A stretch of 64,000 bases of DNA from Congregibacter variabilis. Lineage in GTDB: Bacteria; Pseudomonadota; Gammaproteobacteria; Pseudomonadales; Halieaceae. Below, piece by piece: positions 27,168-35,391 of this stretch. The notes below the pieces were generated by a model. The model did not search any database, was not told the DNA's origin, and saw only the letters and a list, made by a program, of their open reading frames with translations. Where the stretch lies: assembly GCF_045689235.1 (NCBI RefSeq), contig NZ_CP136864.1, forward strand, positions 868,001 through 932,000, written 5' to 3'. Position 1 is the first letter of the stretch. Each line of letters begins with the position of its first letter. Position numbers and translations under genes: made by a program.

Positions 27168-27520
27168 TCAAAACAGCATTAATTGATCAATTTTTAACCA
27201 CTAAGGCGCTGCGGACCACAAAATTATCGTGATTAAAGCTATATGCGACCAAAAATAAGCCTATTTAGGAGCAAGTTCCAAAATCTACATAATAAAAACA
27301 TCCTAAACCTCTAATTTATATTGGATATTTTTAAACACTATGGTAAAAATGACCTCAGAGCGAGGGAAAGGTCGCTTGGATAACGGTCACCGTAAGGGCT
27401 CTATCGGCAAAAGAGCTTAAACCGCGTCACGGCGCGACCTACAGTGATCGTCATAGCATGCAAACCGGTGATGAATTGCCGAAGAGCAATCACACCATGT
27501 TCCTGCGAGGAGCTTGCTAT
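27168..27520 (+). other. AT-rich intergenic gap of 353 bp with candidate promoter and structured leader
   Basis: No gene is supported here. The first ~190 bp are clearly richer in A/T than the rest of the window and contain promoter-like stretches such as TTTATATTGGATATTTTTAA and CTATGGTAAAAATG. The second part (27355-27445) is G/C-rich again with several complementary segments, listed separately as a candidate RNA element. Confidence 0.5.
27369..27440 (+). ncRNA. Candidate structured RNA element (possible leader of the following gene)
   Basis: A 7-bp closing stem pairs AGGTCGC (27369-27375) with GCGACCT (27434-27440). Inside lie three small hairpins: ACGG-TCA-CCGT (27383-27393), GCTCT with AGAGC (27398-27416, 9-nt loop), and CCG-CGTCA-CGG (27422-27432). 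The first and third loops both present GTCAC. This is a compact junction 80 bp upstream of the start at 27521. I could not match it to a known riboswitch, and chance pairing is possible. Confidence 0.3.
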
Positions 27521-27940
27521 ATGTACATCACAGCCGAACACCTGCGCGAGCAGGTCATTAAACCCACGCTGGAATATCTTGGCGAGTGGTCATCAGATGC
27601 TGAGCGGGAGTTGCTTGCAGCTGCCCTTCGCAAAGACGAAGTGGGCCTGTTCTCCCGGCGAGAGCCGGGATTGGGCTTGTTTCACATCACGTCGAGTCAA
27701 CACAGGGATCTTTGGGATCGCTATTTGGCGTTTCGCCCAGACATTGCAAGCAGAGTGCGCGGTCTGGCGAGCCAGAGAGCCTTTTTGAGCAACCCCGACA
27801 GCGAGTTACAAACCAACCTCAGCTATTGCACCGCGATTGCCTGGCTCCTTTACCAACGTTCTCGTGTGCAAAGCGATGACTGGAAAGAATCCGCCAGCAT
27901 GGGATTAGTTCAAAACACAGCTGTCGCTGCCCACGCCTGA
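27521..27940 (+). CDS. Small protein resembling phage lysozyme-like / SLT-type proteins
   Basis: 139 residues from the ATG at 27521, chosen for AGGAG 8 bp upstream; the frame is open to 27458. The layout MYITAEHLREQVIKPTLEYL, then a loop with Glu and Gly residues (KDEVGLFSRREPGLGLFHIT), then LSYCTAIAWLLYQR resembles a family of small phage proteins in which the loop reads like the catalytic Glu region of lytic transglycosylases. That resemblance is from memory and is tentative. The canonical ESGLG motif is altered, so enzymatic activity is uncertain. No other phage genes are near. Its 3' end overlaps the convergent glycosyltransferase gene by 36 bp. Confidence 0.55.
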   Translation: MYITAEHLREQVIKPTLEYLGEWSSDAERELLAAALRKDEVGLFSRREPGLGLFHITSSQHRDLWDRYLAFRPDIASRVRGLASQRAFLSNPDSELQTNLSYCTAIAWLLYQRSRVQSDDWKESASMGLVQNTAVAAHA

Positions 27941-28549
27941 ACCCTGGTCATTCCGCCACCGCTGCAAGTCAGCGGGGGTATCAATGTCATAGAGCACGTC
28001 CAACAGCGCGTGACTGAGATTGGCTTTCTTTAAGCGCTGTTGCGTTTCATCAAGTACCTGCGCCCCGCCCCAGCTTATATCGTCGAACATTCCCTCACGC
28101 ACACTCGTACAGGCTATCAGCACAAAACCACCATCTTCTGCGGGACCCAGAACCACCTGCGTCGACTCTAAGGCCTTGAATGCCGCTGCAAGGTAATCGC
28201 GGGACAACACCGGGCAGTCACTGCCAACGAGTACCACTGCTTGCGCGCGAGTCAAACCCTGAGCTAGCGCTGCATACATTCGCTCCCCAAGGTCAGCCCC
28301 CTGTTGCAGATACACCCCGGACATTCCCAGGCTCAAAGCTGCGGACAAAGTGAGATGCTCATCCAGTCGATCCAGCCAGAGCTCAGCCGGCCCAAACCCA
28401 CAGGCCACGAGGGTGTTCGCGGTGTGTAGAAGCAGTTCCTCATGCACCGCACAGGCATCCCTGGCGGTCAGGGCTGTTTGCAGACGGGTTTTCACTTTCC
28501 CCGGCTCTGGATAGCGGGCAAATTGTTGGAGTAGACGCGTATCGGACAC
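27905..28549 (-). CDS. DUF2064 / TIGR04282-type glycosyltransferase (arsenosugar-associated family)
   Basis: 214 residues from a GTG at 28549, directly after the upstream stop and preceded by GGAAG; the longer frame to 28684 lies inside the neighbouring gene. The N-terminal FARYPEPGKVKTRLQ is the nucleotide-binding signature of this family, followed by LVGSDCPVLSRDYL and GPAEDGGFVLIA, as in nucleotidyl- or glycosyl-transferases of the GT-A fold. Relatives occur next to arsenosugar synthesis genes in cyanobacteria, but most bacterial copies lack that context, so the sugar product is unknown. Coupled with the next gene. Confidence 0.82.
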   Translation of the reverse strand: MSDTRLLQQFARYPEPGKVKTRLQTALTARDACAVHEELLLHTANTLVACGFGPAELWLDRLDEHLTLSAALSLGMSGVYLQQGADLGERMYAALAQGLTRAQAVVLVGSDCPVLSRDYLAAAFKALESTQVVLGPAEDGGFVLIACTSVREGMFDDISWGGAQVLDETQQRLKKANLSHALLDVLYDIDTPADLQRWRNDQGSGVGSDSCVLN

Positions 28550-28550
28550 G

Positions 28551-29246
28551 CTAGCTTCCCCCAGAGCCAGGCACTGCGTGCTTACCGTAGTAATGCGCCC
28601 ACAGACGCCTGGGCGATACGCCCAGCCAATACGCCAGACGCAGAACCCACATACGCATGATAGTGGCCCAGAGGCCCCGCTCATCCCAGCGTCGACCGCT
28701 GGACAGAACCTGAAGATTCAAGAGACCTCCGGCACCGCGAGAGCGCAGGCGTTTGCAGATATCTACGTCCTCCATAAGGGGGATCCTGCGAAAGCCCTCG
28801 ACTTCCCTGAATAACTCCCGCTGCACAAACAAAAGCTGATCACCCGTAGCGACGTTGGTGAGACGAGAGCGTTGATTCATAAACGCACTAACCATCGGTA
28901 AACCCCGTGAATGCCCCTGCAAACTAATGTGGCAGAAGCCCCAACGGAGCTGATCATCTAACGCTGCGCGCAGCGTCGCCTCATCAAAGTCTGGCTGGGT
29001 ATCGGCATGCAAAAACGCCAACCAGTCACCCTTTGCGCATGCGGCGCCAAGATTCATCTGCAACGCTCGACCCGGTTCTCCAAGCAGGATGCAGTCCGCC
29101 AGTCCCATCGCCGCAGCTACACTGCCGTCACTGCTACCCCCATCCACGACAATGAGCTCGCAGTCTGCAAAATCACGTCTCAATTGGCGCAGTAATACAG
29201 GCAGGCGAGACACTTCGTTCAGTGCCGGAATGACAAAACTCACCAA
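28551..29246 (-). CDS. Family 2 glycosyltransferase (TIGR04283 type)
   Basis: 231 residues. GT-A fold with MVSFVIPALNEVSRLPVLL, VVDGGSSDGS and the metal-binding region FLHADTQPD; the C-terminal GFRRIPLMEDVDICKRLR gives the catalytic ED. It transfers a sugar from a nucleotide donor, probably at the cytoplasmic face of the membrane (a hydrophobic C-terminal stretch RMWVLRLAYWLGV is present). It always travels with the DUF2064 partner, here 1 bp downstream. The lytic transglycosylase gene ends 10 bp upstream, so the three may be one operon. Confidence 0.85.
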   Translation of the reverse strand: MVSFVIPALNEVSRLPVLLRQLRRDFADCELIVVDGGSSDGSVAAAMGLADCILLGEPGRALQMNLGAACAKGDWLAFLHADTQPDFDEATLRAALDDQLRWGFCHISLQGHSRGLPMVSAFMNQRSRLTNVATGDQLLFVQRELFREVEGFRRIPLMEDVDICKRLRSRGAGGLLNLQVLSSGRRWDERGLWATIMRMWVLRLAYWLGVSPRRLWAHYYGKHAVPGSGGS

Positions 29247-29256
29247 TGGAGGTAAC

Positions 29257-31230
29257 TCAGTAGCCAGAGGGTCGCTCCGCCTCGCCCATCAGCTGTGCTT
29301 TTTCTCCCAGGCGATAGTCAAAGACCACACTGTAGGCCAACACTGCCTTCACGTAGTCGCGGGTCTCGCGGTAGGGAATAGTTTCGATCCATGCATCCAG
29401 CGGTAATCCGTCACGGAGCCAGTTTTTCACTCGATTGGGACCTGCATTGTAGGCGGCCAAAGCCACAGCTCGGTTGCCGTCAAATCGCTCCAAAAGCTGA
29501 CTGTAGTAAGCGCTGCCCAGCGTGATGTTGTATTCAACGTTGTCCAGCTTCTGCGTGCTCGCCGTCATGCCTACCTTTCGCGCCACAGACCGACCGGTGG
29601 CGGGCATGAGCTGCATTAATCCTCGTGCCCCCACGGGTGATCGCGCAGTGGGCGAAAACGCGCTCTCCCGCCGCGCAATAGCCATGAGTTCACTCACCGG
29701 CAATGATTGCGCTGCCGCTCGCTGATAAAAGTCGTCAACGAACGCCAGGGGAAAACGTAAATCCAGCGCGTCCCAGTGTCGCCCAGCATTCGCTGCGTCA
29801 ATACTTAAACGATGCCAGCCCTGATCCTTGGCGATACGTGCAAAGGTCAATTGCTGCTCGTCATCAAGACGGCGTAAGGCATGTGCCCACTCCGTCTCTG
29901 CAAGGCGCGACTCGTCCAGAGCGACTAACTCATGTACCCGCCAAAGCGTATCTTGTGTCCAGCTCGGAAGGTCCTTGGCTGGCGTTGCTGACCCGGCGAC
30001 GGGCGCATCCTGATAACTGTAGGGCAGGCCTACTCGATCCGCGCTGAGAAATCCGTAGTAACTCCGCTCTCTGGCCACGGTGCTAAACAGCAGCTGAGCA
30101 TCCGCGTCGCGTCCTCGGGACTCCAGCGACCGCGCGTACCAATACCGCCAGGTCGCCTCTTCCTGAGCGGTGCCACTGAGCGCTATGAACAGCTGGTCGA
30201 TGGCTTCCCAGTCCTGCTCAGCAATCGCCCAACGAAGACGGAGCTCAATAAGCTTATCGTCTGACCAAAGAGGCAAACCGTTATCAACCCAGCTTCTTAC
30301 TGCTTCATCGCGCTCCAGCAAACCCCGAAAAGCTATCGCCGCGGTTACACGCTCGCTCTGCTCCTCACTCAAGGCTTCCTTGGGAAGGGCTTGAAATTGC
30401 TTTAGCGCACGCGCCGGGTCGTAGCGGGAATATCGCTCAAGCCCGAGAGTGACCACTTCCGCTCGAAACTCGGCATCCAAAGTTTTTGCCAGATCCACGC
30501 TTCGCTGCGGCTGACTGTAGCTGCGCCGAAGAGCAGTAAGCGCAGGCTGCAAATCAGGGCTCCCCAGGGAAGCGATATAACGCAGCAAGCCGCTCTCACG
30601 CGCCGCATAGGCCAAAGTGGCACGCTTCCATATCAATACGTCATTCAGTTCCCCGGCTGCCTGCCAGAGCGTAAACAAAGGGTCACAAGCATCATCTACC
30701 GAGCTTGACGACACCCACAGCCGACCCGCCAGCTCCCAGGCTTCACCCTCAGCGCCACGCGCGCGTTTTGCGCGGGCGTAATAACATCGCAGGTTTTCGC
30801 TACGAGGCTCACGAGAGGCGGCATTAAGGTAATCCCCCCAGCGGCGGCGCTTCCCCGTGGCCTCAAGATAACTGCCAAGGTAGCGGACCCCCAAAGGGCT
30901 TTGGCTCTGCTGATCAACGAAGCTTCGAGCTTGGTCCCCGGAGGTTACGGTAAGTCGACGCAGCAAACGCTCATAATCAAGATAAGGACTCAGAGGATAT
31001 TCATCTAAAGCCTTGCGTTCGCGATCAAACGCTGCCCAGTTTCCCGCTTTGATCATTTTTTTTGCGTTCAGGAAACGCTCTCGATCATTTGCGAGGGATT
31101 CATCGCTGGAGGCTCCGTCAAACATTGACTGCGCTGGAGTCGACAGCAACAGCAACGACAGCGGTAAAACTGCAAGCAGGCGAATTTTAGGAGCCGATGA
31201 CGTTAAACTTCGCCCCGACGCACATAACAA
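29257..31230 (-). CDS. slt: Soluble lytic murein transglycosylase (Slt70 type)
   Basis: The frame is open from 31341 and runs to 29257; the given start is a TTG at 31230 that places the signal peptide (KIRLLAVLPLSLLLLSTPAQ) near the N-terminus. ATGs at 31329 and 31296 are alternatives but overlap the divergent gene, so the 5' end is uncertain. A long alpha-superhelical U domain (about 450 residues) precedes the lysozyme-like C domain, with the catalytic Glu in IARRESAFSP and the motifs PVGARGLMQLMPATG and AYNAGPNRV. It cleaves peptidoglycan in the periplasm to give anhydromuropeptides. Downstream are the two glycosyltransferases. Confidence 0.88.
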   Translation of the reverse strand: MLCASGRSLTSSAPKIRLLAVLPLSLLLLSTPAQSMFDGASSDESLANDRERFLNAKKMIKAGNWAAFDRERKALDEYPLSPYLDYERLLRRLTVTSGDQARSFVDQQSQSPLGVRYLGSYLEATGKRRRWGDYLNAASREPRSENLRCYYARAKRARGAEGEAWELAGRLWVSSSSVDDACDPLFTLWQAAGELNDVLIWKRATLAYAARESGLLRYIASLGSPDLQPALTALRRSYSQPQRSVDLAKTLDAEFRAEVVTLGLERYSRYDPARALKQFQALPKEALSEEQSERVTAAIAFRGLLERDEAVRSWVDNGLPLWSDDKLIELRLRWAIAEQDWEAIDQLFIALSGTAQEEATWRYWYARSLESRGRDADAQLLFSTVARERSYYGFLSADRVGLPYSYQDAPVAGSATPAKDLPSWTQDTLWRVHELVALDESRLAETEWAHALRRLDDEQQLTFARIAKDQGWHRLSIDAANAGRHWDALDLRFPLAFVDDFYQRAAAQSLPVSELMAIARRESAFSPTARSPVGARGLMQLMPATGRSVARKVGMTASTQKLDNVEYNITLGSAYYSQLLERFDGNRAVALAAYNAGPNRVKNWLRDGLPLDAWIETIPYRETRDYVKAVLAYSVVFDYRLGEKAQLMGEAERPSGY

Positions 31231-31294
31231 TCGGTGAACGAAGTTGAAGACCTTGACGACGCTAGTTGCGCCTGACGATTGGCAGCTACAACGC

Positions 31295-32320
31295 ATGGCT
31301 ATGGTGATTTTGCTCCTGTCAGTCAGCATATGCCTGAGCAACCCGGCCGCCGCTCAGCGCAAAACCGATACTATCACTCTCTATAACGGAGACCGCATTA
31401 CCGGTGAAATTAAATCTTTGCTCGGTGGGCGTTTAAGTTTTAACACGGATGCCATGGGCACTCTGGATATTGAGTGGAAGGAAATCGCGAGCATAGACTC
31501 TAACTACAACTACGAGCTGCGTCTGGATAACGGTCAACGTTTTTACGGCAGCGTTAAGCCTGGCTCTATTGCCGGCACCGTAGCGCTGGAGGATGTCTTT
31601 GGAGAGAAGAGCTTTGGCTGGCAGGAAGTGGTAGAAATTCGTCCGGTAGAAGAAACCTTTATAGACCGCATCGATATTTATGTCGCGGCTAACTATGCAT
31701 TCACAAAAGCCAGTGGCGTTGCCCAGACCGAGCTTAGAGCAGACGTTTCTTATGAGGACGAAAAAACGCTCAATGCCTTCACCAGTCGAGTCACGGTATC
31801 CGACACCGATGAAGAGGCAACCAGCAGCTCTCGAATCAATGTGTCACGCAAGGCTTGGGTAGACCGCGCCGCTAATTACCGCCTGGTATTTGGCGGTTAT
31901 GAAAGTAATGACGAGCTGGGCTTGGACTATCGTCTATCTCTCGGCGCGGGTATGGGACGTTACTTCGTGGAAACGCCCCGCAGCGAACTCATTGGGAGCA
32001 TGTCCCTGCAGGGGCTGGAAGAGCGAAGCATTGGTGGCGACACGCAAGAAAGCATTGAGGGCGTACTCACCCTCGGTTATTCCCGCTGGCGCTTTGATTC
32101 GCCAGAGTTAAAACTCAAGTTCGACGCGTCTGTTTACCCATCGCTCACCGAAAGCGGACGCGTGCGCGCGGACTCCACCGCGACCTTGCGCTGGGAAATG
32201 ATCAGTGATCTGTTTTGGGATTTCAGTGCCTGGGGGAGCTATGACAACTCAACGGTAGAAGTCGACGCCGCCGGCAGTTTTGACTGGGGCGTCACCACCG
32301 GCGTGGGTTGGAGCTTTTAG
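31295..32320 (+). CDS. DUF481 family outer-membrane beta-barrel-like protein
   Basis: 341 residues from the ATG at 31295 with a signal peptide (ILLLSVSICLSNPAAAQ); a TTG at 31244 is an alternative. The N-terminal ~90 residues (TLYNGDRITGEIKSLLGGRL) are the small Sm-like domain often found in front of DUF481. The rest alternates polar and aromatic residues as in a 12-16-strand beta barrel and ends in WGVTTGVGWSF with a terminal Phe, the usual BAM signal. Function unknown; YdiY of E. coli is a distant relative. It ends directly against the convergent Gly/Tyr-rich lipoprotein gene with no gap. Confidence 0.8.
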   Translation: MAMVILLLSVSICLSNPAAAQRKTDTITLYNGDRITGEIKSLLGGRLSFNTDAMGTLDIEWKEIASIDSNYNYELRLDNGQRFYGSVKPGSIAGTVALEDVFGEKSFGWQEVVEIRPVEETFIDRIDIYVAANYAFTKASGVAQTELRADVSYEDEKTLNAFTSRVTVSDTDEEATSSSRINVSRKAWVDRAANYRLVFGGYESNDELGLDYRLSLGAGMGRYFVETPRSELIGSMSLQGLEERSIGGDTQESIEGVLTLGYSRWRFDSPELKLKFDASVYPSLTESGRVRADSTATLRWEMISDLFWDFSAWGSYDNSTVEVDAAGSFDWGVTTGVGWSF

Positions 32321-32551
32321 TCAGCGAATCCGTCCACCGACCGAAATACTGGTGTGCATCCTGGGCTGCCCCCAGCCGCCGTAACCACCGTAGTATCCGC
32401 CGTATCCGCCGTATCCCGAGGATACTCCGACACTGCCGTAGATCTGGGGGTCATCACAGCCACTGAGCGATAAGACCGATCCCACAAGTATGGCTGTCGC
32501 CACGGCTCGCAGTGGGCGCCCACGAAGTCCTGTTTGTCCTAATCTTCGCAC
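32321..32551 (-). CDS. Small Gly/Tyr-rich lipoprotein
   Basis: 76 residues. The lipobox LSLSGC places the mature end at about Cys32, leaving only ~45 residues. The mature part contains a GYGGYGGYYGGYGG run, matching short tandem repeats in the DNA (GTATCCGCC units around 32390-32420), and ends SVGGRIR. Such Gly/Tyr stretches are flexible and surface-exposed in other small lipoproteins. Function unknown. It lies 1 bp downstream of the VOC lipoprotein gene, so they are likely co-transcribed, and it abuts the convergent DUF481 gene. Confidence 0.65.
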   Translation of the reverse strand: MRRLGQTGLRGRPLRAVATAILVGSVLSLSGCDDPQIYGSVGVSSGYGGYGGYYGGYGGWGQPRMHTSISVGGRIR

Positions 32552-32552
32552 C

Positions 32553-33458
32553 TTATAAATCCTCTATCAGGGGCTGGTCGCTACCCCAGGTTTGCAGCGC
32601 TATGGGCGCGCCCGATGGTCCCGCAATGACCGACACATAACCGCCCGCCGGCCTCGGCATGGCAGGCACGAGGACCTGACCGCCCACTTCAGGGATGCGC
32701 AGTAGTAACTGCTTCAGCCGATCAATGCTTTCAACTCTCAAGTAAGGCATCCACAGCGAAGGCATTTGTGGATCCGGGAGGCTACGAATTCCGGCTCGGG
32801 TTAATTTGTCACTGCGCAGCACACGAAAATCGATCTCACTGCCGTCTGCCCGCTCACCGCTGTGAGCCACTGCCTCCAAACTGCCAAGCTTTGCATACAG
32901 CTTAGTGGCCTGCGATACATCGGATGTCCAAAGCTCGTGCCACAAAAACGCGCCCTCCTGGGGTAGCGATTCACTATCCTGAGGATCACCTGACGGGGTG
33001 GTCAGCGTTGCAAAATGCGCTCCCTGAGCATCGGTAAAGACAGCGATCACTCCCCGATCGCCAATTGACACCGGCTCTCGAAGCACCCGCCCACCCGCAT
33101 CTGTGACAACTTGCACAGCGGCATGAGCATCAGCGACAGAAATCACAGACATCCACTGAGAAATATCTTGCTGTGCTGCTAAACCAGACTGCTCTACCAT
33201 GCCGGCAATAGGCGTCCCATCCAGGCTGATCACCCAGTAGTTGGCCCCCAGAAGCTCCAATGAGCGAAACTCCCAGCCAAAAAGCGCGCCGTAAAATGTC
33301 TCAGTTCCCTTGGGGTCATCCGATATCAGATCGTGCCAGATAAACTTGCCGGTGCGCCGATTGCCATCCGTATCACTGCTCACCGCAGGCAGGTTGTATG
33401 TGATAGACGAGCAGGCCGCGAGAACAAGGCCCAAAATCAGGGTAATCAGTCGTTGCAC
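32553..33458 (-). CDS. VOC-superfamily (glyoxalase-like) lipoprotein
   Basis: 301 residues. A short signal with lipobox LVLAAC is followed by two VOC modules: the first begins GKFIWHDLISDDP (about 38-150), the second GAFLWHELWTSDVSQAT (about 168-290). Each starts with the family's WHDL/WHEL signature, whose His is a metal ligand in relatives. Exported, lipid-anchored VOC proteins are uncommon; the ligand is unknown. The pair of modules could form one internal dimer. It is divergent from the PLP-lyase gene. Confidence 0.78.
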   Translation of the reverse strand: MQRLITLILGLVLAACSSITYNLPAVSSDTDGNRRTGKFIWHDLISDDPKGTETFYGALFGWEFRSLELLGANYWVISLDGTPIAGMVEQSGLAAQQDISQWMSVISVADAHAAVQVVTDAGGRVLREPVSIGDRGVIAVFTDAQGAHFATLTTPSGDPQDSESLPQEGAFLWHELWTSDVSQATKLYAKLGSLEAVAHSGERADGSEIDFRVLRSDKLTRAGIRSLPDPQMPSLWMPYLRVESIDRLKQLLLRIPEVGGQVLVPAMPRPAGGYVSVIAGPSGAPIALQTWGSDQPLIEDL

Positions 33459-33578
33459 AACTACAGTCTCTTCGTTGAAAGGCCGATATTATAGCTTGGC
33501 CACAGGCACAATGGCCCCGCCTCTAGTCTTTATGTACCCTTGCCTACCTCAAATGACCCAGCCAACGAGAGCAACAGC

Positions 33579-34586
33579 ATGCACTTAGCCCGTTTTCCAC
33601 GTCTGCATTTTGCGCACCTGCCCACCCCTCTGGAGCCGCTCAAAAACCTGTCTCGCGAACTTGACGGTCCCAATATCTGGATTAAGCGCGACGACTGCAC
33701 GGGGTTGGCCGGAGGCGGCAACAAGACTCGTAAGCTTGAGTTTCTCATGGCCGAGGCTGAGCAGCAGGGTGCCGACACCATCATTACCCAGGGTGCTACC
33801 CAATCCAACCATGCCCGGCAAACCGCAGCCATCGCCACAAAGATGGGCATGGCCTGCGAAGTGCTACTCGAAGACAGAACGGGAAGCCTCGACGACGACT
33901 ATAAGCATAACGGCAACGTGCTTTTAGACGTATTGTTTAAAGCAAGGCTGCATCGCTACGCCGGCGGCACAGATATGAACGCCGCCATGGAAGAACTCGC
34001 AGAGCAACTGCGGGGCGACAGCAAAAAACCGTACATCATTCCAGGGGGTGGCTCGAATCCTGTAGGTGCCCTGGGATATGTGCATTGCGCGATGGAGTTG
34101 CTCTACCAGGCAGATACGGCGGGATTACGTATGGATCTGGTGGTTCATGGAACGGGCAGCGCCGGAACCCAGGCTGGTCTGGTCACCGGCTTTGCCGGCA
34201 GTAACAGTCAAGTGCCTGTATTGGGCATTGGCGTTCGCGCTCCCAAGCCGCTGCAGGAAGAGAATGTATTTAAGCTCGCCGAGCGCACTGCCGACCTCCT
34301 GGGGATACCCGGGGCCATCGCGCGCGAGCAGGTACAGGCCAACTGCGACTACGTCGGTGAGGGCTACGGCATACCAACGCCAGAGACCATCGAGGCTATC
34401 GAGCTGTTCGCCCGCAGCGAGAGCATTCTTCTGGATCCTGTTTACTCGGGCAAAGGCGCCGCAGGCCTTATCGATCTCATTCGTAAGGGACATTACACAA
34501 AGGACCAAAACATCGTGTTTATCCATACAGGCGGTAGTCAGGCGCTCTTCGCCTATCGCGATGCCTTCGGCTACGATCCCGTATGA
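33579..34586 (+). CDS. PLP-dependent D-cysteine desulfhydrase / L-cysteate sulfo-lyase family enzyme
   Basis: 335 residues from the ATG at 33579 (MHLARFPRLHFAHLPTPLEP); a TTG at 33540 is less likely. The Schiff-base Lys is in GGGNKTRKLEF and the phosphate-binding motif is HGTGSAGTQAG. The region RDDCTGLAGGGNKTRK looks closer to L-cysteate sulfo-lyase (CuyA) than to DcyD, which would split cysteate into pyruvate, ammonia and sulfite; the distinction needs a tree. An Asp/Glu-racemase gene follows 27 bp later, which would suit conversion between D- and L-substrates. Confidence 0.8.
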   Translation: MHLARFPRLHFAHLPTPLEPLKNLSRELDGPNIWIKRDDCTGLAGGGNKTRKLEFLMAEAEQQGADTIITQGATQSNHARQTAAIATKMGMACEVLLEDRTGSLDDDYKHNGNVLLDVLFKARLHRYAGGTDMNAAMEELAEQLRGDSKKPYIIPGGGSNPVGALGYVHCAMELLYQADTAGLRMDLVVHGTGSAGTQAGLVTGFAGSNSQVPVLGIGVRAPKPLQEENVFKLAERTADLLGIPGAIAREQVQANCDYVGEGYGIPTPETIEAIELFARSESILLDPVYSGKGAAGLIDLIRKGHYTKDQNIVFIHTGGSQALFAYRDAFGYDPV

Positions 34587-34613
34587 GTGTGTTACCAGAC
34601 AAGCGTCGATTAT

Positions 34614-35351
34614 ATGAAGACCAGTAAAACCGTCGGTATTATGGGAGGCATGGGGCCGGCCGCAACGGTAGACCTTATGCAGCGCATCATCGCGGCGACG
34701 CCCGCCGCCGATGACGATGATCATATCCGCATGCTGGTCGACAATAATCCCAAGGTTCCATCGCGGATGAAGGCGCTCATCGAAAAAACAGGGCCCAGTC
34801 CGCTTCCGATGCTGCGTGCCATGGCCGGGCAACTTTCGGAGCAAGGCGCAGATCTGCTCGTCATGCCCTGCAATACGGCGCACCACTACTATGCTGAACT
34901 GTCGGCAAGCGTTGACATCCCCTTTCTGAACATTATGGCGCTGGTCTCCGCGCACATTGCGGACCGTCAGCCCGGCTTTGCCCGGGTAGGCCTGCTCGCC
35001 TCGTCGGCTTTATCGCAGATCCGGCTTTATGAACCCTGGTTCGAATCCCAGGGTGCAGAAATCGTTTATCCCACCTCGGAAAAACAAAATGCCTTAATGG
35101 AGCTCATCATCGCCGTGAAAGCCAACGCCGGCGAACAACTGGGCTACGCTGCACTGCAGGAATGTGCGGACGCTCTAAAAGCGCAGAACGTCGACTGCCT
35201 GGTGATTGCCTGCACTGAACTGTCCGTAGTGGCAACAAAATTTCAAACAGATTTACCATGCTATGACGCGGCAGACATACTGGCGCATGAAGTCGTCAAA
35301 CAGGCGATGGACTGCACGACAATTGAGCCCAAAGAACCGACCGCCAGCTAA
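34614..35351 (+). CDS. Aspartate/glutamate racemase family protein
   Basis: 245 residues from the ATG at 34614 (MKTSKTVGIMGGMGP); a GTG at 34587 immediately after the upstream stop would add nine residues. Two catalytic Cys are seen: VMPCNTAHHYY and IACTELS. The GGMGPAATVDL start is typical for YgeA-like racemases. They act without a cofactor on amino acids in the cytoplasm. Co-transcription with the CuyA/DcyD-like lyase suggests they handle the same compound. Confidence 0.85.
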   Translation: MKTSKTVGIMGGMGPAATVDLMQRIIAATPAADDDDHIRMLVDNNPKVPSRMKALIEKTGPSPLPMLRAMAGQLSEQGADLLVMPCNTAHHYYAELSASVDIPFLNIMALVSAHIADRQPGFARVGLLASSALSQIRLYEPWFESQGAEIVYPTSEKQNALMELIIAVKANAGEQLGYAALQECADALKAQNVDCLVIACTELSVVATKFQTDLPCYDAADILAHEVVKQAMDCTTIEPKEPTAS

Positions 35352-35391
35352 CAGCTCATGTAACGCGCCATCGCTACGTCCCTAGGGGCTA

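Noticed and set aside
27369..27440. Cyclic-di-GMP (GEMM-I) riboswitch
   Set aside because: GGTCAC and AAACC fragments occur, but the conserved GEMM core and tetraloop-receptor arrangement are missing.
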